Assembly: GCF_018739885.1 (NCBI RefSeq)
Contig: NZ_JADOES010000012.1
Coordinates: 1 to 64,000, forward strand
Reading direction: 5' to 3'
From: Leptothoe spongobia TAU-MAC 1115
GTDB lineage: Bacteria; Cyanobacteriota; Cyanobacteriia; Phormidesmidales; Phormidesmidaceae
DNA length: 64,000 bases
In this document: positions 57,103 to 64,000 of the stretch, piece after piece
Numbering within the stretch: position 1 is the stretch's first letter
Layout: each line of letters starts with the position of its first letter
Made by a program: the position numbers and the translations under genes
Notes under the pieces: model-generated
The model's input: only the letters and a program-made list of their open reading frames with translations
Databases searched by the model: none
Told to the model about the DNA's origin: nothing

Positions 57103-58524
57103 TTACCAGAGCATTCGAGGCTTTAGGTTATCATTCAGCTCCTTTCTCAGGATATTTTTACTGGTTTGGGGACTGTCTATTGGTATAAAAGCGCGGGCTA
57201 TCAGCACCCATTCCTTTAAGAGTTTTTGCTGAGGAGAGGCAATGTGTAAGCGACGAGAGTTGACACACTGATTTGGAAAATCTTTAGAGAAAAACAATAC
57301 TGGATAGTTTCCTGTCTCTGCCAAGCACCAGATAAATGTCTGAATATCAGATTTTTTAAGATCTAAATAGCTGGATAGCCATCGAGGGCCTTGAGCTTCA
57401 CCATAAAACGCTGTGACCCATAAAACCATTGGGTGTGGACTCAAGGTAAATAAGAAATTATTGTAACCAGTATTGCTAATGTGTTGCTTAATTTCCTGAG
57501 GCTGCATCATCACCCACAGTGCTGGTATCTGGCGATTTTGGACTGAGATAAGTTGCTGAAATACAATTTCAGCAATGGGTTTATCTTTTGGCCATACCTG
57601 CTTATGAAAAGGATTGTTGGATGTTGCTGGTTTAGTTTGAGGCTTAGGTTGACGCGTTATTAAACGATCGAGGAGTTGACTAACGTTACTTGGGCGTTGG
57701 GATGGTTCCTTTGCCAAGCAGCTCATAACGGCATCTTTTAGTGACTTAGGTAATGGACCATAAGGTGATAAGTCATCCAAAGGTGTAGGCTCTTGATACC
57801 GATGGATATTGTACCAACTGCCAAATGTATTGCTAGTAGGGCGAAAAGGGAGAGAACCTGTCAGCATTTGGTACATCATAATGCCCAAGCTATAGAGGTC
57901 AGAACGGTTATCGAGCTCCTGTCCTTCCATTTGTTCTGGAGAGGCATAGGCTAATGTCCCCAGGAAAGTGCTCGTTTCCTCTCGATTATTAGCTTGCATG
58001 AGCTTGGCAATACCGAAGTCCAAAATCTTCACCAGGTCGCCGATACTGGCGCTTTGAGTAACCAAGATATTGCTAGGTTTAATGTCTCGATGAATGATCG
58101 GAACGACTTGATTGTTGAGAATAATGCCTTTGTGAGCTGCTTCTAAACCGAGACAAATTTGTCGGATAAAGTCGCGAAAACGTCTGACCTGCAGAGGCCT
58201 TGGTTGGAGCATCTGGCCTAAATTTTGCCCTTTGAGATATTCCATGACATAGAAGGGAACTTCATCGTCAGTAACGCCATAGTCTGTGACTCTGATCACA
58301 TGGATACTCTTGTTTCCCAGCTGGGCACAGGTCATAGCCTCGTGCATAAAGCGCTGGTTCATCTGCTCATTGAGTAAGGTTTGGGCGAGAAATTTGACGG
58401 CGACAGGAACGCCTCCTAGGAGCATATCTTTAGCCAAATAGACTTTCCCCATGGAGCCTTGACCGATGGAGTCCATGAGCTCATAGCGATTGGCAAGTCT
58501 ACGACCTAAGTTACTGTCTGGCAT
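57103..58524 (-). CDS. Eukaryotic-type Ser/Thr kinase with unknown C-terminal module (paralogue 2)
   Basis: The 473-residue protein is a near-copy of the upstream paralogue: the kinase domain has the same GQGSMGKVYLAKDMLL, HRDIKPSNILV and DFGIAKLM, and GTLAYASPEQM in the activation segment. The linker between kinase and C-terminal module is about 30 residues shorter (QPKPQTKPATSN region), and the C-terminal domain repeats VWPKDKPIAEIVFQQL, HPMVLWVTAFYGEAQGPRWL and LHIASPQQKLLKEWVL. Tandem duplication is the simplest origin. It starts at ATG 58524, with the same N-terminus PDSNLGRRLANRYELMDSIG. Confidence 0.9.
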   Translation of the reverse strand: MPDSNLGRRLANRYELMDSIGQGSMGKVYLAKDMLLGGVPVAVKFLAQTLLNEQMNQRFMHEAMTCAQLGNKSIHVIRVTDYGVTDDEVPFYVMEYLKGQNLGQMLQPRPLQVRRFRDFIRQICLGLEAAHKGIILNNQVVPIIHRDIKPSNILVTQSASIGDLVKILDFGIAKLMQANNREETSTFLGTLAYASPEQMEGQELDNRSDLYSLGIMMYQMLTGSLPFRPTSNTFGSWYNIHRYQEPTPLDDLSPYGPLPKSLKDAVMSCLAKEPSQRPSNVSQLLDRLITRQPKPQTKPATSNNPFHKQVWPKDKPIAEIVFQQLISVQNRQIPALWVMMQPQEIKQHISNTGYNNFLFTLSPHPMVLWVTAFYGEAQGPRWLSSYLDLKKSDIQTFIWCLAETGNYPVLFFSKDFPNQCVNSRRLHIASPQQKLLKEWVLIARAFIPIDSPQTSKNILRKELNDNLKPRMLW

Positions 58525-58697
58525 TTAAAGCTGCAGTGATGAGCCAATAACCCCAGCGGTTACCAGGGATTACATATGGCTGTTATGTTCAGAAACATTA
58601 TGGAATCAATGAACCATCTATCCATACGCACCCTTGGGTAAATCCCCAGGGTGAATTAAACGCAACTTCTGTAACTTACTAAAATAGATTGCTTGAT

Positions 58698-59144
58698 CTA
58701 ACCCTGATGTCGCTCAACGATAGCTTCCATGGTGCTAGATAAATGATGGCCTGCCATAATGCCACCTGAGAAATGATATCGATTGGAATTATGTCGATAG
58801 AGGGTTTCAAACCCGGTACGCATATGCCTATCCTTGAGAGCCCAGTAATGCTGAACGATTGAACTGGGTCCGATCCATCCTTCGCCTTCTACGCGTCCAA
58901 GCACACTGTGTTGCAACACAAAGGTATATTGACGATTTCCGGTAGCAATTCGTCCTTTGTACTGTAAAGAAATATCGTCGAGCTCTCCGTTAGGAAAAAC
59001 AAGCTTAGTGACCATAGTGAACCAGTCGTTGCTGTTCCAGGCGACTAGGATTTTGCCTTTGACGGAGATCGGTAGTAGGTCCTTAGACAACCAGCTACCC
59101 TGAAGGGTCCAGCGTCCTGGCTCGATCAGAAAACTGTGGTTCAC
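58698..59144 (-). CDS. Conserved cyanobacterial protein of unknown function
   Basis: The 148-residue protein is all beta by pattern: MNHSFLIEPGRWTLQGSWL, then KGKILVAWNSNDWFTMVTKL, LDDISLQYKGRIATGNRQYT, FVLQHSVLGRVEGEGWIG and a last part with YHFSGGIMAGHHLSSTMEA. The alternating strands and conserved glycines suggest a lipocalin-like barrel, but I cannot assign a family. I recall similar proteins in many cyanobacteria. It sits alone between the kinase genes and anmK on the minus strand. Confidence 0.7.
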   Translation of the reverse strand: MNHSFLIEPGRWTLQGSWLSKDLLPISVKGKILVAWNSNDWFTMVTKLVFPNGELDDISLQYKGRIATGNRQYTFVLQHSVLGRVEGEGWIGPSSIVQHYWALKDRHMRTGFETLYRHNSNRYHFSGGIMAGHHLSSTMEAIVERHQG

Positions 59145-59323
59145 GTATTCTCCCTGATGTTTATATAACGATTTATGTAAATCACTTGTAATAGTTTATT
59201 GTTGGCAGACTTGAGTCATGAAATAACAATTCTGTAGCTGTTTCTAGGTAGTTTTCGCTGTTAATTTATTTCCCCTTTCAGAGTAGATGAGATGCCAATG
59301 TATTGTGATAGTTTCTGAATGTT

Positions 59324-60478
59324 TTATTTACTGATCTCTGTGGCAAGGTGATCTTTGACTTTGTGAATATGACCTAGTAGACAGGGGTGGCTAGCTCCCG
59401 TGACGGTGAGAAGGTTGCCTGGGTGCTGATGCCAACGCCAATATCCTAGGATGGCAAAGGCGATCGCTTCCTTGAATCTGCTGTCAAGACCGACGTCATC
59501 TGTGGTGAGTATCGGAATATCAGGCAATCTAGATTGGAGTTGCGATCGCAAGTATCCATTTTGACTTCCTCCACCGCATAGTAGAACTTCGTCGGGGAGA
59601 CGGGGTAGCTGACGGTAACTATCGACGATTGTGGCAGCAGTAAAGGCCGTTAGGGTCGCAAGGAAATCGGCCTGGTCTAGGTCAAATGCCTGTGCCTCTT
59701 GCCAACATCGCTGACCATAGCTGGCCCCAAATAGTTCCCGACCGGTGGATTTGGGTGGGGGTTGCTTAAAAAATGACTGCTCTAACCATTGGTCTATCAA
59801 AGTTTGGCAGGGGTTGCCCTGGGCTGCCCAGTTACCGTCATGGTCATAAGTTAGTGTCCCGTTACTAAAGGCGTGAACTGCCCAGTCAATTAACGCATTG
59901 CCAGGGCCTGTATCCCAGCCAATGATGCTTTCTGGTGGACTATCTGCACGATCCCATGGTGGCAGATAGGTGAGGTTACCAATGCCGCCAATGTTTTGTA
60001 TGCAGCGATGACGTTGGGGATCGCTGAGAAGACTGGCATCAACGGGAGGTACCAGGGGAGCTCCTTGTCCGCCAGCAGCTATATCTGCGGCGCGAAAATC
60101 ACTAATGGTTGGAGTTTGGGTGAGATGGGCGATCAGTGCGCCTCGCCCCAGTTGCCAGCTGTACCCTAGATTATTATTGGTTGGGGGGCGATGATAAACA
60201 GTTTGGCCATGGGATGCGACTACATCCGCCTGTCCTAGATGATTAGCGACGTCGGCAAATGAGATTGCAATTTCATCGTCCAATTCCACAATGTCGGCCA
60301 TGGTTAGTGGGGCACCATGACATACTGAGAGGATGCGATTACGAAGCCCCGCCGGATAATTGCCAGTATGCGTTGCCAAGAGCTCGATTTGAACGTTATA
60401 TTCCTTACCCGTGACTTCAACTAAGGCCGCATCAATTCCATCGACGGAAGTGCCGCTCATCAAGCCAATGAATTTCAT
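59324..60478 (-). CDS. anmK: Anhydro-N-acetylmuramic acid kinase
   Basis: From ATG 60478 the 384-residue protein begins MKFIGLMSGTSVDGIDAAL, the AnmK family start. Further blocks are GQTVYHRPPT, QNIGGIGNLTYLPP, DTGPGNALIDWAV, and VLLCGGGSQNGYLRSQL. AnmK opens and phosphorylates anhydro-MurNAc in peptidoglycan recycling. The frame is open back to GTG 60538, which overlaps the stop of the RCK gene by one base, but the extra 20 residues are not family-like. It and the RCK gene are likely co-transcribed. Confidence 0.9.
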   Translation of the reverse strand: MKFIGLMSGTSVDGIDAALVEVTGKEYNVQIELLATHTGNYPAGLRNRILSVCHGAPLTMADIVELDDEIAISFADVANHLGQADVVASHGQTVYHRPPTNNNLGYSWQLGRGALIAHLTQTPTISDFRAADIAAGGQGAPLVPPVDASLLSDPQRHRCIQNIGGIGNLTYLPPWDRADSPPESIIGWDTGPGNALIDWAVHAFSNGTLTYDHDGNWAAQGNPCQTLIDQWLEQSFFKQPPPKSTGRELFGASYGQRCWQEAQAFDLDQADFLATLTAFTAATIVDSYRQLPRLPDEVLLCGGGSQNGYLRSQLQSRLPDIPILTTDDVGLDSRFKEAIAFAILGYWRWHQHPGNLLTVTGASHPCLLGHIHKVKDHLATEISK

Positions 60479-60537
60479 GCTTTCTGGTCCTTCCAATATT
60501 GTGCCATTTGTCTGGTGAGTAAACCCACATAAAAACA

Positions 60538-61242
60538 CTACATAGGCAATTTATCGATGCCTTTATTGGAGCCCACCACTACCATCAGCGTCCCAGCCCT
60601 TAGACGGGTGACTGGACTAGGATTGATTTCAAACTTATCCATGGCATTTTCTTTGCTGATGGCCATTAATGTCAGTCCAAAGTGGTTTCGTAGGTCCAAT
60701 TCAACAATGGTCTTACCATCAAACACTTGAGGGACGACTACTTCAACAATGCTGTGATCAGGGTCGAGTTCAAATCGATCTAGCACTCCTGGGCGTGTTA
60801 AGGAACGAGCCAATTCACAGCCCATTTCAAATTCTGGAAACACTACATGATCAGCTCCTACCCGCTGGAGGAGTTTGCCATGGATTTCTGTAGATGCCTT
60901 GGCAACCACATTGGCAACACCTGCCTCTTTTACATTGAGAGTGGTGATAATGCTCTCTTGGATATAGTTACCGATGGCTACAATCACCGTATCAAAATCA
61001 GGGATGCCCGCTTCCTGTAAAGCCGAAGGCTGAGTAGAGTCCATTTGAACAGCGTGGGCGGCAATTTGATCTGTTAATACCTGAGCCACCCGATTTTCAT
61101 CAGAATCAATACCCAAGACCTCATAACCCATGCCATGTAGGGTAAGGCAGACGGCACGGCCAAAGCGACCTAAGCCAATGACCGCAAACTGGCGATTGTT
61201 AGCCCGCAGATTTCTAAAAAACTTGAGTGAAGATAAATTCAC
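60538..61242 (-). CDS. Potassium uptake regulatory subunit (KtrA/TrkA, RCK domain)
   Basis: The protein has the NAD-binding RCK_N pattern FAVIGLGRFGRAVCLTLHGMG, GIDSDENRV and VVAKASTEIHGKLLQRVGAD, and an RCK_C domain (VVVPQVFDGKTIVELDLR and ending GTLMVVVGSNKGIDKL). It would gate a KtrB-type potassium channel from the cytoplasm. The frame is open to 61371, but the GTG at 61242 gives VNLSSLKFFRNLRANNRQFAV (as M), which looks like the family start and about 234 residues. No ktrB is in the window. ATG or alternative starts upstream cannot be excluded. Confidence 0.82.
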   Translation of the reverse strand: MNLSSLKFFRNLRANNRQFAVIGLGRFGRAVCLTLHGMGYEVLGIDSDENRVAQVLTDQIAAHAVQMDSTQPSALQEAGIPDFDTVIVAIGNYIQESIITTLNVKEAGVANVVAKASTEIHGKLLQRVGADHVVFPEFEMGCELARSLTRPGVLDRFELDPDHSIVEVVVPQVFDGKTIVELDLRNHFGLTLMAISKENAMDKFEINPSPVTRLRAGTLMVVVGSNKGIDKLPM

Positions 61243-61582
61243 GGCGATTGCCCATAACTCAGTAGTTTGGGAGAGTATCGTGCTGTTAAAAGGCGAACTG
61301 TAACTTCCCCGAACCTTATCGTTGAGCATACCCTGATTAGTTCGTCTGCATAGGTCTGTTATGGAATGCATGGATAGACCTTCTGCATAGCCTTATTTAA
61401 TTTTATCGAGAGTTTTATGGTTTCAATGGTCTATAACTTGCCATGTTACAGACTTAACGTTGCTTACCTCATTCTCCTCAAAACGTGCTCTGCCAAATTC
61501 CTAGGCTACCTAACCACAAACGATTGAGAATCGATTTCTTTCTTTGCTAGGCTAACCTAATGATCTTGGGAAGGAGATATCA

Positions 61583-62746
61583 GTGAACATTCAACTTGGT
61601 CGTGGCAAAACAGCAAGACGTGCCTATGGCATTGATGAAATTGCATTGGTGCCTGGACCTAAAACCCTAGATCCCGCATTAGCCGATACCCGTTGGACGC
61701 TCGGCAATGTAGAACGTGAAATTCCTATTATTGCTAGTGCAATGGATGGTGTTATTGACGTTCGTATGGCTGTGGAGCTTTCGAAACTGGGTGCTCTTGG
61801 CGTTTTAAATCTAGAAGGCATTCAAACTCGTTATGAGGATCCTAATCCAGTTTTGGATCGCATCTCATCCGTGGGAAAAGCAGAGTTTGTGCCTCTAATG
61901 CAGGAAATTTATGCACGACCGGTACAACCAGCATTAATTAAGCAACGGATCTCAGATATCAAGTCTCAAGGTGGGATTGCAGCGGTGAGTCTAACGCCTA
62001 TGGGAGCTGCTAAGTATGGTCAGACAGTTGCCGAAGTTGAAGCTGATCTCGTCTTTATCCAGGCAACCGTCGTATCTACGAATCATTTATCACCTGAGTC
62101 TATTTTGTCTCTGGACCTGGCAAACTTCTGTGCTGAAATGCCCATGCCAGTGATTTTGGGTAACTGTGTCACTTACGAGGTTACCTTAGAGTTAATGAAG
62201 GCTGGAGCTGCCGGAGTGCTTGTTGGGATTGGCCCTGGAGCTGCCTGTACATCACGTGGTGTATTAGGAGTAGGTGTTCCCCAGGCGACTGCTGTTTCTG
62301 ATTGTGCGGCCGCTCGGGATGACTATCAGCGAGAAACGGGACGCTATGTGCCTGTGATTGCGGATGGTGGATTAGTCACCGGAGGAGACATTTGTAAATC
62401 AATTGCCTCAGGTGCTGATGGTGTGATGATTGGTTCTCCCTTTGCCCGTGCCGCTGAAGCGCCCGGGCGCGGTTTTCACTGGGGCATGGCTACACCTAGT
62501 CCAGTGCTACCTAGAGGTACCCGGATTAATGTGGGTACGACAGGGACGCTTGAGCAGATTTTACGAGGACCCGCTCAACTTGACGATGGTACCCACAATC
62601 TCCTCGGAGCTCTAAAAACTAGCATGGGTACCCTAGGCGCAAAAGATCTAAAGGATATGCAGAAAGTAGAGGTCGTTATTGCCCCTTCACTATTGACTGA
62701 GGGTAAGGTTTACCAGAAAGCTCAGCAGCTAGGAATGGGTAAGTAA
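61583..62746 (+). CDS. guaB3: GuaB3-family IMP dehydrogenase-related protein
   Basis: The 387-residue protein has the IMPDH barrel without CBS domains: [44 protein letters not shown] with the active-site Cys, [20 protein letters not shown] (broken at the loop) and [16 protein letters not shown]. This is the GuaB3 type found in cyanobacteria and actinobacteria; it would oxidise IMP to XMP in purine synthesis, although activity differs between species. GGAAGGAG-like purine-rich bases precede ATG 61583 (GTG). The stop is followed by a hairpin, Yfr1 and then trxA. Confidence 0.92.
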   Translation: MNIQLGRGKTARRAYGIDEIALVPGPKTLDPALADTRWTLGNVEREIPIIASAMDGVIDVRMAVELSKLGALGVLNLEGIQTRYEDPNPVLDRISSVGKAEFVPLMQEIYARPVQPALIKQRISDIKSQGGIAAVSLTPMGAAKYGQTVAEVEADLVFIQATVVSTNHLSPESILSLDLANFCAEMPMPVILGNCVTYEVTLELMKAGAAGVLVGIGPGAACTSRGVLGVGVPQATAVSDCAAARDDYQRETGRYVPVIADGGLVTGGDICKSIASGADGVMIGSPFARAAEAPGRGFHWGMATPSPVLPRGTRINVGTTGTLEQILRGPAQLDDGTHNLLGALKTSMGTLGAKDLKDMQKVEVVIAPSLLTEGKVYQKAQQLGMGK

Positions 62747-62771
62747 TTCAGGCACTGCTAGCCCTTGGTAT

Positions 62772-62805
62772 CAGTTGAGCTGTCAAGTATAGACAAGCTC
62801 AACTG
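62772..62805 (+). terminator. Hairpin after guaB3
   Basis: CAGTTGAGCT (62772-62781) is the exact complement of AGCTCAACTG (62796-62805), with an inner GTC/GAC match. It starts 25 bases after the stop and is followed by only a short T-rich tail. Confidence 0.55.
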
Positions 62806-63100
62806 GTATTTAGCAGTTCATTTCTGAAATTAGCAATGCTATCAGTTGTGTCTAGACCAGTCGACTTTGTTAGAAAAAATAGAGCTATTTTAGATAAGCT
62901 TTGAGATTTTTGCGATGTAGAATTTTCAGTCAGAAATTATGTCTGAATAAAACAGTTTCTTCCCGCAACATGATCAATATCACTTAGCCATTATGATGAG
63001 TGTCACGATCCTTTATTTTTTCTCGCAGACGCAATAAAACAAAACTTAAAATCCTCGTCATACCTGAGGTGTAGGGGATGGCAAAAGCTGAGACTTGACC

Positions 63101-63106
63101 TACAAT
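63101..63106 (+). promoter_or_regulatory. -10 element of the yfr1 promoter
   Basis: TACAAT matches a bacterial -10 hexamer and lies seven to nine bases before the likely transcription start (about 63113-63115). No good -35 hexamer is seen 17 bases upstream; TTGACC at 63095 is too close. Confidence 0.5.
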
Positions 63107-63112
63107 GAGACA

Positions 63113-63187
63113 GAAAGCGGAGACGGAAGTTTCCGTTCACTCCTCACACCACACTCCGCCTAAACCTAATTGGTTTAGGCGGTTCCT
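63113..63187 (+). ncRNA. yfr1: Small RNA Yfr1
   Basis: A short RNA with two hairpins lies between guaB3 and trxA. The first hairpin pairs ACGGAA with TTCCGT (63123-63136). It is followed by the single-stranded core ACTCCTCACACC (starting at 63139), the hallmark of Yfr1, and then a perfect eleven-base hairpin CCGCCTAAACC/GGTTTAGGCGG (63156-63182) as the 3' terminator. Yfr1 is conserved in cyanobacteria at this guaB-trxA position and regulates outer-membrane porin mRNAs with Hfq-independent pairing. The ends are approximate, inferred from the -10 element and the 3' hairpin. Confidence 0.88.
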
Positions 63188-63395
63188 ACATGGACAAAAG
63201 CTAATGTTTTTAGTTGGCAAAAGCTTCTACTAGGAATAGCCGCTCTATCCCTCAATTAACCTGGGCGCTCTTTGTCGGTCATGGAGTCGACCATAAAACG
63301 GTATTCTTAAAGTTGATTTTTCCAATGCTGAGATGAGTCGAACGCCAAAATCAGCTATGGTAAGAATCTGATATTTGACGACAAGGAATATAGGG

Positions 63396-63716
63396 ATGTC
63401 AGCCGCACAAGTCACAGATTCGACATTCGAACAAGAAGTTATCAAAAGCGAGCTACCGGTGCTTGTAGACTTCTGGGCCCCATGGTGTGGTCCTTGCCGG
63501 ATGGTTGCACCCGTGGTGGACGAGATTTCTGAGCAATACGATGGCAAAGTAAAGGTTGTTAAGGTCAATACGGATGATAATCCGAAAGTTGCCAGTCAAT
63601 ATGGTATTCGCAGTATTCCTACCTTAATGATCTTTAAGGATGGTCAACGTGTCGATATGGTCGTTGGTGCTGTGCCAAAGACAACTCTGGCTAATACCCT
63701 TGAGAAGTATTTATAA
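63396..63716 (+). CDS. trxA: Thioredoxin (TrxA, m-type)
   Basis: From ATG 63396, with AAGGA ribosome-binding bases eight to thirteen bases before, the protein has 106 residues. It has the redox centre WCGPC at residues 30-34 in [14 protein letters not shown], then the cis-Pro in [12 protein letters not shown]. It is the major m-type thioredoxin, which reduces targets such as the PAPS reductase and MsrA encoded in this window, fed by ferredoxin-thioredoxin reductase or NTR. The frame is open to TTG 63375, but the extra seven residues are not family-like. An intrinsic terminator follows at 63818. Confidence 0.95.
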   Translation: MSAAQVTDSTFEQEVIKSELPVLVDFWAPWCGPCRMVAPVVDEISEQYDGKVKVVKVNTDDNPKVASQYGIRSIPTLMIFKDGQRVDMVVGAVPKTTLANTLEKYL

Positions 63717-63817
63717 GCATTGATTTTCTGTTGATTTGCTTTTTTCATTAGGGCAAACTAATTAGTTAGTAATGTGTCGAAGTAATCTGTATAAATACTG
63801 AGTTTTGAATACTTTTC

Positions 63818-63851
63818 ACGACCTCACAAAAGTTTTGAGGTCGTTTTTTTT
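63818..63851 (+). terminator. Intrinsic terminator of trxA
   Basis: ACGACCTCA (63818-63826) and TGAGGTCGT (63836-63844) pair perfectly over nine bases, and eight T follow (63844-63851). It lies about 100 bases after the stop codon. Confidence 0.88.
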
Positions 63852-64000
63852 GATGATTAAAATGGTTTCAAATTTGTGTCTATCCTTTGTCTATAAAGCA
63901 TGTGAATAGTAATGCTGTAGTTCAATTGTCGTAATAACAGAAAACCATTATTCGCTTATTACTATTCTTCTTAAGATATAAAAACTTTTTAAGTTTATTA
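63852..64000. other. AT-rich end of the window, no feature seen
   Basis: These 149 bases have no open frame of interest and no clear hairpin. The content is strongly AT-rich, as expected for a promoter region of a gene beyond the edge. Confidence 0.5.

Larger units (their letters stand above)
62747..63112. other. Spacer between guaB3 and yfr1
   Basis: The stretch has no gene. It contains the likely guaB3 transcript-end hairpin (62772-62805) and the promoter of Yfr1 with a TACAAT -10 element at 63101-63106. The rest is AT-rich. Confidence 0.6.

Overview
The window is a piece of cyanobacterial chromosome. The evidence is a photosystem II gene (psbZ), an HHL1-like protein, GuaB3, a PATAN-type response regulator, ThyX, a group 1 sigma factor with the cyanobacterial SigA signature, the small RNA Yfr1 between guaB3 and trxA, and about twenty HIP1 octamers (GCGATCGC) counted by eye. 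Base composition and codon use look even across the genes. The content is mostly core and housekeeping genes. There is no prophage, intact insertion sequence, CRISPR array or rRNA operon, and I cannot name the genus.

Layout. 1-650: an accessory scar with the end of an unknown gene, the tail of a broken HNH endonuclease and a broken HTH (antitoxin-like) gene. 638-11270: rarD, HHL1-like, an RluA-type protein with an altered catalytic motif, aspartase, a SWIM-finger protein, then a minus-strand run cysH-lnt-SRPBCC-rluA, followed by a methyltransferase divergent from a LysR regulator. 11328-17666: Ppx/GppA phosphatase with an HD domain, a Bax-inhibitor-1 protein, an orphan ParA, tsaE overlapping an EVE-domain gene, and an ammonium transporter. 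17869-26838: a six-gene chemotaxis-type cluster in the pilG-H-I-J-L order (PATAN-REC, CheY, CheW, HAMP-GAF-MCP, CheA-REC hybrid, extra CheW). 26973-38598: pheophytinase-like hydrolase with DUF4058, a TPR protein, the UDP-glucose to UDP-xylose pair, a YbjN protein, a DUF697-type GTPase, thyX, a pseudo-receiver, and sigA. 38860-50219: lexA with a good SOS box, a DUF3352 lipoprotein, a STAS protein, msrA, pheS, surE, an MBL hydrolase, tRNA-Gly(GCC), ribH, psbZ, and a DHH-CBS-poly(A)polymerase fusion. 50475-64000: two small conserved proteins, an ABC1 kinase, PP2C, a tandem UspA protein, two paralogous Ser/Thr kinases with a shared unknown C-terminal module, anmK, a K+-channel RCK subunit, guaB3, yfr1 and trxA.

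How the genes fit together. The chemotaxis cluster is a self-contained phosphorelay that, by family precedent, drives type IV pilus motility. Its receptor GAF domain resembles cyanobacteriochromes but lacks the chromophore cysteine position, so direct light sensing is doubtful. CysH (PAPS type) would draw electrons from a thioredoxin such as TrxA at the far end. UGD and UXS give UDP-glucuronate and UDP-xylose for polysaccharides. STAS, PP2C, UspA and the kinases form a loose signalling neighbourhood. The most useful sequence-level observations are Yfr1 with its exact core motif, the LexA box upstream of lexA, the Gly-for-Asp substitution in one RluA protein, the terminator hairpin just upstream of ribH, and the paired kinases with an unassigned C-terminal domain. 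I found no clearly new multi-gene system.
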